Positions 17,461 to 26,074 of a stretch of 64,000 nucleotides of DNA are shown in pieces. The stretch spans positions 62,001-126,000 of the forward strand of contig NZ_JAVHXT010000005.1 in assembly GCF_031119335.1 (NCBI RefSeq), given 5' to 3'. Each line of letters opens with the position of its first letter. Positions within the stretch are counted from its first letter, which is position 1. The position numbers and the translations under genes are program-made. Source of the DNA: Pedobacter sp. (lineage in GTDB: Bacteria > Bacteroidota > Bacteroidia > Sphingobacteriales > Sphingobacteriaceae). The notes under the pieces are model-generated. The model had not been told where the DNA came from. It ran no database searches and worked only from the letters and a program-made list of their open reading frames with translations.

Positions 17461-17841
17461 CTATTTATTTTGGTGGCGCAAGTTACGTAACAAACCTAAT
17501 ATTTCAAAGAGGGTGAACAATAAATATAAAGAAAAAAAATTGAGGGCAAAAGCCATATCGCCCTTGGTTTGTTTTAAGCTGTAAATCAGCACAAAAGACA
17601 TGGCAAATAACATCTTGATAATTACCGAGCCTAAAATTGCAAAAACACCAATTTGAGGATTTCTTTTGATCCCAATATCAGCCAAAATATAGGCAATCAG
17701 CGTTAGTCCTGCCAGAAAGCCAAATACCAGCCAAAATTGGCCCGCAATTGCCTCTGGAAAAAAATGTTTGATGGCAATAGATATGCCTGCTAGTAAAAGC
17801 GTATATAATAAATAGCTAACAATAAATTTTCCTAATCCCAC
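17461..17841 (-). CDS. four-helix membrane protein of the atp operon, AtpI-like position
   Basis: The 126-residue product has four predicted membrane helices (about 7-25, 36-55, 66-87, 98-116) and a short basic tail. The start is GTG at 17841; no ATG lies near. It sits between atpZ and atpB, where E. coli has atpI, an assembly factor for the c ring, and may have the same job. I see no clear sequence match to AtpI, so the link rests on position, size and topology. Confidence 0.7.
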   Translation of the reverse strand: MGLGKFIVSYLLYTLLLAGISIAIKHFFPEAIAGQFWLVFGFLAGLTLIAYILADIGIKRNPQIGVFAILGSVIIKMLFAMSFVLIYSLKQTKGDMAFALNFFSLYLLFTLFEILGLLRNLRHQNK

Positions 17842-17884
17842 GCTGTTGTTTTTTCACAAAGGTAGGTAAATACCTAGCAATAGG

Positions 17885-18112
17885 CTAGTTTTTATTAAGA
17901 GAACGTACCACTTGATAAAGCGATGCCCCCACACCAACAATTCCTAAAATGGCAGTAATGATGAAATTATCATTTTTATAATGCTCATCTATTTTATAGC
18001 CTATAAATGTAAATACAACAATTGTAGCCAACATCTGAAAGGCAACTCCAGTATATTTAATGTAATTAGAGGCACGTTTATTCAACGGCTTATTGTTTTC
18101 TTCTTCCAACAT
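17885..18112 (-). CDS. AtpZ/AtpI-family ATP synthase assembly or ion-transport protein
   Basis: A 75-residue protein with two membrane helices (about 18-38 and 47-66), joined by GYKIDEHYKND, and a conserved GASLYQVVRSL-type end. This fits the AtpZ/AtpI family, which sits at the head of many F-ATPase operons and is linked to c-ring assembly or Mg2+/Ca2+ transport. It is the first gene of the operon and follows a good promoter match. An atp operon start divergent from sprE is consistent with the 194-bp gap. Confidence 0.82.
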   Translation of the reverse strand: MLEEENNKPLNKRASNYIKYTGVAFQMLATIVVFTFIGYKIDEHYKNDNFIITAILGIVGVGASLYQVVRSLNKN

Positions 18113-18128
18113 TTGGTAAATTATAGTT

Positions 18129-18159
18129 CAAACTTAGATAAATTGCTTTCTTATACAAT
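18129..18159 (-). promoter_or_regulatory. predicted promoter of the atp operon
   Basis: On the minus strand, TAAGTTTG (18136-18129) fits the -7 box TAnnTTTG exactly, and ATTG (18159-18156) lies 19 bp upstream, matching three of four bases of the -33 TTTG. The start codon is 16 bp further on, so the leader would be short. Confidence 0.55.
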
Positions 18160-18262
18160 AGAAGAACGGAATTACATATCAAAAGCAACTTATCGATCTC
18201 TCCTCTTCCATTGAAAATATGTTTTTATAGAGGAAATATTAAGATTATATTGCCGAATAAAA

Positions 18263-18270
18263 TATTTTTG
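18263..18270 (+). promoter_or_regulatory. predicted -7 box of sprE
   Basis: TATTTTTG fits TAnnTTTG, 36 bp before the TTG start. The -33 region is poor. It lies opposite the atp promoter in a divergent gap. Confidence 0.4.
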
Positions 18271-18306
18271 CAGATATATTGTTATATATAAATAACTGAA
18301 AACCAC

Positions 18307-21300
18307 TTGAACACCTACAGTAAAAACATCTATCAAACGGCTTTGTTCAGCTTATTGCTGGCATTTATCTATGGCTGCTCGTCCCAAAGGGATACTGCTG
18401 CAAATAGAAAGCTCCAAAATCTATCCGCAAGATATAACCTTATTTATAATTCTAATGTTTTGTTAGATGAATATTTAGAAGGCGTAAACCAAAGCAGAAA
18501 AGACAATTTTGACAACTTTCTTCCTCCTTATCACGCACCTGCAATAGCGGATGTAAACAATGCTGGCACAAAAGTAAAGGAACTTGATGAAATTGAACAA
18601 AAGGCGAGAACAATTATTGCCGAGAAAAACTTTAGTAATTATATTGACGATGCCTACATCCTTTTAGGTAAAACCAATTTTTACCAAGGCAAGTACTATA
18701 ATGCCAATGCTTATTTCGATTATGTAGCTAATGCTTATCAGAAAGATCACAAAACCTATTTAAACGCCCTTAATTGGAAGGCACGAAGTTTAATAGAACT
18801 AGATGATATTGCTGCCGCAGAAAAGGTGTTAGATACAATGGTTATTGAACTGGATTCGGTTAAACGCCACAAATCGGAGCCCTTAGCAACTTTAGCCCAG
18901 ATGAATATCATTAAAGAGAATGATAAAGAGGCGATAGTATATTTAGAGCGAGCGCTAAAAGCTGGTCCTACTTCTTTAAATAGAATAAGGTGGACTTATA
19001 CTTTGGCGCAACTGTACGAAAGTGAAAAGCAATACGAGAAAAGCTTGGCAGCGTACCGTAAGGTAGAAAAAAGCAATGCCCCTTTTGACATGTATTTTAA
19101 TGCGAAGTTAAGCGGAATTAGGATTACCGAGCAACTGAGTGGTAAGGAATTTGACCGTAAGGCTGCGCTTACCAGAATGCTGAAAGACGATAAAAACTTC
19201 GATTTCAAAGATCAGATTTATTATGAAATAGCTGAAGATTATTATGCTGGCGAGGATTTTGGCAAGGCAGAAGAGTATTACAATCTTTCGGTTAGAAACA
19301 GCACTGCAAACAACGTTCAAAAAGCACTTTCTTATTTAAAAATTGCCGATCTGAACTTCAAGCATTTTAGTGATTACGTAACTGCAAAACTTTATTACGA
19401 TAGTACTGCCTTATCATTACCTAAAACACATCCGCTGTACAATACCATTGCTAATAAGGCGCAAAACTTGGCTTACCTTCAGCAGCGATACGAAACGATT
19501 AGCCTACAAGATACTTTACAACGAATTGCATTATTGCCAGCTACAGAAAGGGAAAAAGCGCTGAGCAATTATTTTGCGATCAAAGATGAAAATCGAAACA
19601 ATAATTCGAGCATTAATGATGCTGGATCAGCAAGTACACGTAGCAATAATTCTACTTTTGGAAATAGAAACACGGGGTCCTTCTATTTTGCGAACTCAAC
19701 AGCAATAAGCAGAGGATATAATGAATTTAAAAAGCGTTGGGGCAACAGAAAGCTAGCGCCAAACTGGAGGCAAAGTGCTAAATCGCCATCGCAAAGCCAA
19801 CAAGAGCAATTGGCTGCAGGAACTGTAGATATTGGTGCAATGCCCAATGATCCCGATGCGGCTTCTCCAGAAACACCCCAATCATCAGTATCCGTAGTAT
19901 CTTACCTAGATTCGTTACCAACTACACCTGCGTTGCTGGAAAAATCGAACCAAAAAATTATTGCTGCTTATTTAGACATGGGTAGTTTCTATCAGCAGGT
20001 GCTAAATGACAAACCCGAGGTAATTAAAACATATCAAGCTCTGCTAAAAAGATTTCCAAATAATGGGAAATTAGACATGATCTATTACAGTTTGTATTTG
20101 GCCTATCAAGGTACTGACAATGCCAAATCTAACGAGTACAAAAATCTAGTGCTTAGCAAATATCCTAGTTCAGTTTTTGCGAAAACTATTTTAGATCCTA
20201 ACTTCTCGATGAAGCAAAATCAATTGGAAGCTACTTTGAACAATGCTTACGAAGGGTTATTCGACAAATTGCAGAATAGAGCATTTAAGGAAGTAATAGC
20301 TGGAACAAACGAGATTAACCAACGTTTTCCAGGCAATACGATGGAACCTCAGTATGATTATTTAAAAGCCATCGCCGTTGGAAGAACAGAACATGTGGAT
20401 CAATTGATCACTGCATTTCAGCAAATTTCTGAAAAGCACAAAACAGATAGACTGATTAAGCCACTTGTAGATCAGCATTTGCTATACATTAATGCTCATT
20501 TAATCGAGTTCAAAAAGAGGAAAATAGCCTTGCCAAGTTACGATCCTTATGAAATTCCATTTGCCGAAAATAAAACAAGCATCAGGTTAAATGAGCCAAT
20601 CATTGCCAATGTGTTAGATCCAACTGGAAAAAAATCTACTTATGTAGCTCAACGACCAGCAGAAAAACCTGTGGAGCAAAAACCAATAGAAGAAAAGCCA
20701 AAGGTTGAGCCAAAACCAGAAGTTAAGACTCCTGTTGTAGAAGTTAAAAAGGATAGTGTAATTGTAACGAAGCCTACTGAACCGAAAAAAGATTCCGTTA
20801 TTGTAGCAAAACCACCAGTAGAAGTAAAAAAAGATAGCGTAATCGTAGCAAAGCCTATTGAACCGAAAAAAGATTCGGTAATTGTAGCACCACCAATAGT
20901 AGCGAAAAAAGACAGCGTAATTGTTCCGCCTGTCGCCAAAATTGATTCTGTAGTTACGCCACCCGTTGTAAAACCAGAGCCTGTGAAAGAAACGTTGTTT
21001 AATCCGGCTTCATCAAGTAATTATTATGTAATTGTGGCGGTAAATTCTGCAAGCTTAAACTTAAGTTCTTCTCGTTTTGGTATCGGACAATTTAATCGAG
21101 GCAATTATTCTGGCAGCAATTTACGCCACCAACTTAGGGAATTAGCCGAAGATCAACTGGTTATTGTTGGCGATTTTACAAGTATAAACGATGTAAAACA
21201 GTACGAACAAGCAATTAAGCCACAATTAGGCAGAATTATGAAAGTACCTGCCGCTAATTATACTATTTTTGCAATCAGCAAAGAAAACCTAGAGAAGATT

Positions 21301-21357
21301 ACCAATCGTGATACTTTAGAAAGGTACATTAGATATATCAATAGCAATGAACTATAG
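18307..21357 (+). CDS. sprE: SprE/PorW-type TPR lipoprotein of the type IX secretion system
   Basis: The 1016-residue protein has a lipobox (AFIYGCSS, Cys near 24) followed by NLSARYNLIYNSNVLLDEYL, the start seen in the SprE/PorW family, then many TPR-like helical repeats to about 750. A low-complexity linker with repeats of KKDSVIVAKP (about 790-890) leads to a C-terminal region of about 115 residues that looks SPOR-like. SprE/PorW is a periplasmic lipoprotein that links parts of the type IX machine. The start must be TTG at 18307: in frame upstream there is a stop at 18289, and the next ATG would remove the lipobox. It overlaps the penicillin-binding protein gene by 11 bp. Confidence 0.82.
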   Translation: MNTYSKNIYQTALFSLLLAFIYGCSSQRDTAANRKLQNLSARYNLIYNSNVLLDEYLEGVNQSRKDNFDNFLPPYHAPAIADVNNAGTKVKELDEIEQKARTIIAEKNFSNYIDDAYILLGKTNFYQGKYYNANAYFDYVANAYQKDHKTYLNALNWKARSLIELDDIAAAEKVLDTMVIELDSVKRHKSEPLATLAQMNIIKENDKEAIVYLERALKAGPTSLNRIRWTYTLAQLYESEKQYEKSLAAYRKVEKSNAPFDMYFNAKLSGIRITEQLSGKEFDRKAALTRMLKDDKNFDFKDQIYYEIAEDYYAGEDFGKAEEYYNLSVRNSTANNVQKALSYLKIADLNFKHFSDYVTAKLYYDSTALSLPKTHPLYNTIANKAQNLAYLQQRYETISLQDTLQRIALLPATEREKALSNYFAIKDENRNNNSSINDAGSASTRSNNSTFGNRNTGSFYFANSTAISRGYNEFKKRWGNRKLAPNWRQSAKSPSQSQQEQLAAGTVDIGAMPNDPDAASPETPQSSVSVVSYLDSLPTTPALLEKSNQKIIAAYLDMGSFYQQVLNDKPEVIKTYQALLKRFPNNGKLDMIYYSLYLAYQGTDNAKSNEYKNLVLSKYPSSVFAKTILDPNFSMKQNQLEATLNNAYEGLFDKLQNRAFKEVIAGTNEINQRFPGNTMEPQYDYLKAIAVGRTEHVDQLITAFQQISEKHKTDRLIKPLVDQHLLYINAHLIEFKKRKIALPSYDPYEIPFAENKTSIRLNEPIIANVLDPTGKKSTYVAQRPAEKPVEQKPIEEKPKVEPKPEVKTPVVEVKKDSVIVTKPTEPKKDSVIVAKPPVEVKKDSVIVAKPIEPKKDSVIVAPPIVAKKDSVIVPPVAKIDSVVTPPVVKPEPVKETLFNPASSSNYYVIVAVNSASLNLSSSRFGIGQFNRGNYSGSNLRHQLRELAEDQLVIVGDFTSINDVKQYEQAIKPQLGRIMKVPAANYTIFAISKENLEKITNRDTLERYIRYINSNEL

Positions 21358-23599
21358 GAACAGAGTAAATCAACAATCACTACCTCCAGAATTAATCAGA
21401 AAATATAACTGGCGAATTTGGAAATTATTAATAGTAGGTATTCTAGCCTTCGCTATTTTTATTGTAATGATTGGCTTTGGCGTATTTGGAGAAATACCAT
21501 CGTTTAGGGCAATTGAACATCCAAAAAGCAACGAAGCTACAGAGGTAATTTCCGAAGATGGCAAGGTATTGGGCACCTACTTCGTTAAAAACAGATCTAA
21601 CGTAAATTATAGCCAAATTTCTCCAAATGTTATCAACGCTTTAATCGCTACTGAAGATATTCGCTTCCGTTCGCATTCTGGTATCGATTTTAAACGTACG
21701 TTTACCATTTTCTTTTATGCCATGGTAGGCAAAAAACAAGGAGGAAGTACTATTACGCAACAGTTGGCGCTTAATCTCTTCTCTGAAGAAGGAAGAGCAA
21801 AAAACTTCCTCAAACGTATTATCCAAAAATTTCAGGAATGGGTAATTGCCATTAAATTAGAGCGAAACTATACCAAAGAAGAAATCATTACCATGTATTT
21901 AAACACAGTTGATTTCGGAAATAACGCTTACGGCATCAAATCTGCGGCTAGGGTTTATTTCAACACTACACCAGATAAATTAACTGTGCCACAAGCAGCG
22001 GTGCTTATCGGTTTGCAAAAAGGTATCACACGTTATTCGCCTACCAAAAACCCGGAGCGTTCTTTAGATAGAAGAAATACCGTGATGGCTTTGATGGTGA
22101 AAGAAGGCTATATTACTGAAGACGAATTTGCTGGCGAGAAAGAAAAACCGCTTAACCTACGCTTTAACGCGGCTACAAATAACGACGGTATTGCACCATA
22201 TTTTAGAGCTGTACTTAAAACAGAGGTAAGGAAAATTTTAGAAGAAAGATCTATCAATAAAGCCGATGGTACACCTTATGATTTAGATAGAGATGGATTG
22301 AAAATCTATACTACGATTAACTACGACATGCAGGTTTACGCCGAAGAGGCACAAAAGGAGTACATGAAAACGCTGCAAGCCCAGTTTACCAACAGCTGGA
22401 AAGGTAGAAATCCCTTTAAAGGTAAAGACCAGTTAATAGAACAGGGAGTAAAAAGATCTGACAGGTACAAGTCGTTAAAATTGGAGGGGAAATCTGATGA
22501 AGAAATTACCACCGACTTTAATACGCCAACAAGGCTATCGATATTCACATGGAAAGGCAACATCGATACCTTGATGAAACCTATCGACTCGGTGAGATAT
22601 TATAAATTGTTGTTACGCAATGCGATGATGGCGATGGATCCAAAATCTGGTGACGTTAAAGCTTGGGTGGGTGGCATCAATTTCGAACACTTTAAATACG
22701 ATCAGGTGAAAATGGGTAAAAGACAAGTTGGTTCTACGGCTAAACCGTTTACCTATGCAGTAGCTATAGAAAACGGTTATTCCCCTTGCTATAAAGTACT
22801 AAATGAGCCTGTAACTATCTCTAACCCTGGCAGCCCAGATTGGACGCCTCGTAACTCGGGCACACCACTGCCAGGAGAAATTACCTTACAAAAAGGTTTA
22901 GCTTATTCACAAAACTATATTGTAGCTTTCTTGATGAAACAGGTTGGTCCGGTTGCCGTAGCAAATGAGATTAAAAAGATGGGCATCACAAGCGATGTCC
23001 CAGCTGTGCCCTCAATTGCTTTAGGAACTTTCGATGCTTCTATTTATGATATGGTGGGTGCCTATGGCGTTTTTGCAAACAAAGGTGCTTGGACACAACC
23101 TAACTTTATCACTAAAATAGAAGATAAAAACGGCGTAGTACTTTACGAAAGTAGACCAATTATTAAAGTAGCTATGAACGAAGAAGTTGCGTATGTGATG
23201 ACCCGAATGTTGCGTGGCGTAGTTACTGGTGGAACAGGTTCCCGCTTAAGTTACAAATACAAAGTAAATGGCCCAATTGGAGGGAAAACAGGCACAACGC
23301 AAAACAACTCTGATGGTTGGTTTATGGCCATTACACCAGATTTAGTGGCAGGTGTTTGGACAGGTTGTGAAGACCGTGCTTTTCACTTCACAAGTACCAG
23401 TTACGGAGAAGGTGCCAACTCAGCCTTACCTGTGTATGCAGGCTTTATGAAGCGTATTTATGCCAACCCGAACCTTAAAATTGGCAAAACCGATTTCGAA
23501 CCACCTGCTAGTGGTGTTAACATTATTTACGACTGTAACCAGTATCAGCAACAAGAGCAGAATACTACTACTGAATTAGACAAGAAACTCGGATTTTAA
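21347..23599 (+). CDS. class A penicillin-binding protein (PBP1A type, bifunctional)
   Basis: The 750-residue inner-membrane enzyme polymerises and crosslinks peptidoglycan. One N-terminal membrane helix is at about 25-47. The GT51 transglycosylase domain has catalytic Glu103 in EDIRFRSHSGID and the motif GGSTITQQLALNLF. The transpeptidase has its nucleophile Ser463 in GSTAKPF, SQN near 521 and KTGT starting at Lys647. All motifs are intact. It overlaps sprE by 11 bp and so is probably translationally coupled to it. A terminator follows. A direct link between this synthase and the type IX lipoprotein is suggested only by the shared operon. Confidence 0.93.
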   Translation: MNYRNRVNQQSLPPELIRKYNWRIWKLLIVGILAFAIFIVMIGFGVFGEIPSFRAIEHPKSNEATEVISEDGKVLGTYFVKNRSNVNYSQISPNVINALIATEDIRFRSHSGIDFKRTFTIFFYAMVGKKQGGSTITQQLALNLFSEEGRAKNFLKRIIQKFQEWVIAIKLERNYTKEEIITMYLNTVDFGNNAYGIKSAARVYFNTTPDKLTVPQAAVLIGLQKGITRYSPTKNPERSLDRRNTVMALMVKEGYITEDEFAGEKEKPLNLRFNAATNNDGIAPYFRAVLKTEVRKILEERSINKADGTPYDLDRDGLKIYTTINYDMQVYAEEAQKEYMKTLQAQFTNSWKGRNPFKGKDQLIEQGVKRSDRYKSLKLEGKSDEEITTDFNTPTRLSIFTWKGNIDTLMKPIDSVRYYKLLLRNAMMAMDPKSGDVKAWVGGINFEHFKYDQVKMGKRQVGSTAKPFTYAVAIENGYSPCYKVLNEPVTISNPGSPDWTPRNSGTPLPGEITLQKGLAYSQNYIVAFLMKQVGPVAVANEIKKMGITSDVPAVPSIALGTFDASIYDMVGAYGVFANKGAWTQPNFITKIEDKNGVVLYESRPIIKVAMNEEVAYVMTRMLRGVVTGGTGSRLSYKYKVNGPIGGKTGTTQNNSDGWFMAITPDLVAGVWTGCEDRAFHFTSTSYGEGANSALPVYAGFMKRIYANPNLKIGKTDFEPPASGVNIIYDCNQYQQQEQNTTTELDKKLGF

Positions 23600-23624
23600 T
23601 CCATTTAGAACAATATGATCAGAC

Positions 23625-23660
23625 AGACCCCGTAGTTTAAAAGCTCCGGGGTCTAATTTT
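23625..23660 (+). terminator. terminator of the sprE-PBP operon
   Basis: AGACCCCG (23625-23632) pairs with CGGGGTCT (23647-23654), followed by AATTTT. It is about 25 bp past the PBP stop codon. Confidence 0.75.
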
Positions 23661-23704
23661 AACAAAACATCTCCTATTTTTTAAATGCTTTTCCACACGG
23701 CACA

Positions 23705-23889
23705 GGCGTACGCTCAATGCCGTTAAGCTAAGGATTTTTAGGTGACCTCCAAGAGGTCAAATATTTATAGAAAAAATAGGCGAAACAACATTCGACCCCG
23801 ATGGGGTCGAACAAAATCGACAATAATTCTGGGGCTATAAACATTAAAATCCTACGGATTTCCCTTAACTCAATGACATTGAACGTGCC
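23705..23889. repeat. structured non-coding element with imperfect terminal inverted repeats and three hairpins
   Basis: The left end GTACGCTCAATGCCGTTAAG (from 23709, continuing CTAAGG) is matched in reverse complement by the right end at 23862-23889, with mismatches. Between them are three perfect hairpins: GACCTCCAAGAGGTC (23744-23758), TTCGACCCCGATGGGGTCGAA written as arms TTCGACCCC/GGGGTCGAA (23791-23811), and AAATCCTACGGATTT (23847-23861). There is no open frame in it. It has the form of a small non-autonomous mobile or REP-like element; no transposase is near. Confidence 0.55.
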
Positions 23890-23930
23890 CCTTCTGGTTT
23901 AGCTGTTCTGAAAGATCACTTAAATCTAGC

Positions 23931-24056
23931 TTAAAAACCAAGGTCTCCAGACCGAAATACAGCATACCCTTTCTTAATGCGTTTTACTATTGCAGGACGA
24001 ACCTTCCGAACAATCGGAACAGGTAGTGCCGATGTATCCGTAGTCTTCGGTTCCAT
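23931..24056 (-). CDS. possible 41-residue basic protein, unknown
   Basis: An ATG at 24056 opens a frame closed by TAA at 23931-23933. The peptide starts MEPKTTDTSALPVPIVRKVR, has a very basic middle (KRIKKG) and ends AVFRSGDLGF. I do not recognise it. It lies alone in the 533-bp gap between the PBP gene and uvrC, on the opposite strand. An in-frame open stretch of this length can arise by chance, and no strong promoter is seen, so it is a candidate only. Confidence 0.3.
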   Translation of the reverse strand: MEPKTTDTSALPVPIVRKVRPAIVKRIKKGYAVFRSGDLGF

Positions 24057-24061
24057 TTTAA

Positions 24062-24112
24062 GGTTTAAGTGGCCGCTGAAATAGCCAACCCTTAAACCAG
24101 TTACGGTTTTTT
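24062..24112 (+). promoter_or_regulatory. hairpin pair and T-run just upstream of uvrC
   Basis: GGTTTAAG (24062-24069) pairs with CTTAAACC (24091-24098), with an inner GGC/GCC pair. The second arm also overlaps AAACC (24094-24098), which can pair with GGTTT (24105-24109) next to a run of T at 24107-24112. The two stems exclude each other, as in an attenuator. The second stem is short. The uvrC ATG is at 24133. Confidence 0.3.
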
Positions 24113-24132
24113 ATGTAAATTTACACGCAGAT

Positions 24133-25947
24133 ATGAGCAGTTTCGATTATAAAAAAGCGTTAAAAGATATCCCACATAAACCTGGTGTTTACCAATATTT
24201 TGATGTAGACGATACATTAATTTACATTGGAAAAGCGAAGGATTTACGTAACCGGGTAAGCTCGTATTTTGTACAAGACAGGCAGCTGAATGGTAAAACT
24301 AGAGTGTTGGTTTCTAAAATCAGACGTATACAGTTTACCATTGTTGATACTGAAATTGATGCTTGGCTGTTGGAAAATAGCTTGATCAAAAAGCATCAAC
24401 CTCGTTACAATATTATGCTAAAGGATGACAAGACCTACCCTTGGATTGTCATTAAAAAAGAACCATTTCCGCGAGTTTTTTCCACCAGAAGGATGATTAA
24501 AGATGGTTCTACCTACCTAGGCCCTTACGCGTCTGTAGGGATGATGCACACCATCTTAGATTTAATTAAAGAAACCTATACTTTACGCACCTGCAACCTG
24601 CCTTTAACTAAGGAAAACATTAACGCAGGCAAGTTCAAAGTATGCCTAGAATATCAAATTGGTAATTGTAAAGGTCCGTGCCAAAACCTACAAAGTTGGG
24701 AAGATTACGAACAGAACATTGCTGAGATTAAAGACATCCTTAACGGTAAAATAGGCAATGTAATTAAAGATGTAAAACAGGTAGTAAAGACCGCTGCAGA
24801 AGAGCTGAACTTTGAGCTGGCACACAGTTATCAGAAAAAATTGACTGTGCTAGAAAAGTATCAAAGTAAGTCTACTGTAGTAAGCAGCGCCATTACTAAT
24901 ATTGATGTGGTAAGCATTGCCAGTGATGAGCGTTATGCCTTTGTGAACTACCTGAAGGTAATGAACGGTGCTATCATCCAAACGCAAACCATCGAGATTA
25001 AAAAACGACTGGACGAAAGTGACGAAGAGCTACTTTCTATTGCCATTGCAGAGTTTAGAAACAGGTTCAAGAGTACTTCCAGAGAGATCGTTGTTCCATT
25101 TGAAATCCCTTTAGAAGACACTAACATTAAACTTACTGTACCAAAACTCGGTGAAAAGAAGGCCCTGCTAGAACTATCTCAAAAGAATGTGTTATTCTTT
25201 AAAAAGGAAAAGCTAAACCAATATGAAAAGCTAAATCCAGAACTAAAAACAGAGCGTGTTTTAACTCAAATAAAAAACGATTTAAGGCTTACGCAACTGC
25301 CTTATCATATCGAATGCTTTGATAACTCTAACTTTCAGGGAAAATACCCTGTTTCGGCCATTGTTGTATTTAGGGATGCCAAACCTAGCAAAAAGGATTA
25401 TCGCCACTTTAACGTAAAAACAGTTGAAGGACCTAACGACTTTGCTACCATGCAAGAAGCCGTTTATAGGCGATATAAACGAATGTTGGACGAAAACCAG
25501 CCGTTACCTCAGTTAATTATCATTGACGGCGGTAAAGGTCAGCTTTCATCTGCGTTAAGCAGCTTAAAGAAATTGGGCATCGATAAGAAAGTGACGGTAA
25601 TTGGTATTGCCAAAAGATTGGAAGAATTATATTATCCAGGAGATAGTTTGCCTTTATACCTAGATAAAAAATCAGAAACCTTAAAAATTATTCAACATTT
25701 AAGGGATGAAGCCCATCGTTTCGGGATTACTTTTCACCGTAAAAAACGTGATCAAGGCACGCTTAAGACCGAACTAGAAGAAATAGCAGGTATTGGAAAA
25801 AACACTGCCGACAAGCTGTTGAAACACTTTAAATCTGTAAAGAAAATTAAAGAAGCTAGTGCGGAAGAATTAGCTAAACTGCTTAATAAAAAGCAGATGC
25901 TTACGCTGCAGAATTACTTTAATGACACAGAAACCCCAAACCCCTAA
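24133..25947 (+). CDS. uvrC: UvrABC excinuclease subunit C
   Basis: UvrC makes both incisions in nucleotide excision repair. The 604-residue product has the GIY-YIG nuclease domain (about 13-95, PGVYQYF and LIYIGKAKDLRNRV), a Cys-bearing segment (VCLEYQIGNCKGPCQ), a UVR domain near 205-240 that binds UvrB, the RNase H-like second nuclease (IECFDNSNFQGKYPVSAIVVF region, IIDGGKGQLSSA) and a C-terminal helix-hairpin-helix (IAGIGKNTADKLL). The length is normal. The last codons and TAA stop lie inside a CCCC-type dispersed repeat, so the final residues (ETPNP) are likely repeat-derived. Confidence 0.97.
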   Translation: MSSFDYKKALKDIPHKPGVYQYFDVDDTLIYIGKAKDLRNRVSSYFVQDRQLNGKTRVLVSKIRRIQFTIVDTEIDAWLLENSLIKKHQPRYNIMLKDDKTYPWIVIKKEPFPRVFSTRRMIKDGSTYLGPYASVGMMHTILDLIKETYTLRTCNLPLTKENINAGKFKVCLEYQIGNCKGPCQNLQSWEDYEQNIAEIKDILNGKIGNVIKDVKQVVKTAAEELNFELAHSYQKKLTVLEKYQSKSTVVSSAITNIDVVSIASDERYAFVNYLKVMNGAIIQTQTIEIKKRLDESDEELLSIAIAEFRNRFKSTSREIVVPFEIPLEDTNIKLTVPKLGEKKALLELSQKNVLFFKKEKLNQYEKLNPELKTERVLTQIKNDLRLTQLPYHIECFDNSNFQGKYPVSAIVVFRDAKPSKKDYRHFNVKTVEGPNDFATMQEAVYRRYKRMLDENQPLPQLIIIDGGKGQLSSALSSLKKLGIDKKVTVIGIAKRLEELYYPGDSLPLYLDKKSETLKIIQHLRDEAHRFGITFHRKKRDQGTLKTELEEIAGIGKNTADKLLKHFKSVKKIKEASAEELAKLLNKKQMLTLQNYFNDTETPNP

Positions 25948-25955
25948 AGGGGCTT
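25933..25955. repeat. CCCC-type dispersed repeat forming the uvrC stop codon
   Basis: ACCCCAAACCCCTAAAGGGGCT is the reverse-oriented form of the repeat at 12153. The uvrC TAA (25945-25947) is the centre of CCCCTAAAGGGG. Confidence 0.65.
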
Positions 25956-25995
25956 TGCCTTCATGTCCTATAAAACCCAATTTCTAATAAACTAA

Positions 25996-26026
25996 AAAAG
26001 AGCAAACCTTATCGATTTGCTCTTTT
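25996..26026. terminator. bidirectional terminator between uvrC and gldN
   Basis: AAAAGAGCAAA (25996-26006) pairs with TTTGCTCTTTT (26016-26026). Runs of A and T flank the stem on both strands, and the two genes converge here. Confidence 0.85.
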
Positions 26027-26042
26027 CTATGCGTTATACTAG

Positions 26043-26073
26043 CCCTTCTCTTTGGGAAGGGTTGGGTGGGGCT
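26043..26073. repeat. degenerate CCCC-type repeat next to the gldN stop
   Basis: CCCTTCTCTTTGGGAAGGG followed by TTGGGTGGGGCT resembles the copy at 44587-44619. It ends 1 bp before gldN. Confidence 0.5.
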
Positions 26074-26074
26074 T

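Noticed and set aside
20649..20939. Minus-strand open frame with Thr/Phe-rich repeats
   Set aside because: It is the antisense of the low-complexity KKDSVIVAKP linker in SprE.
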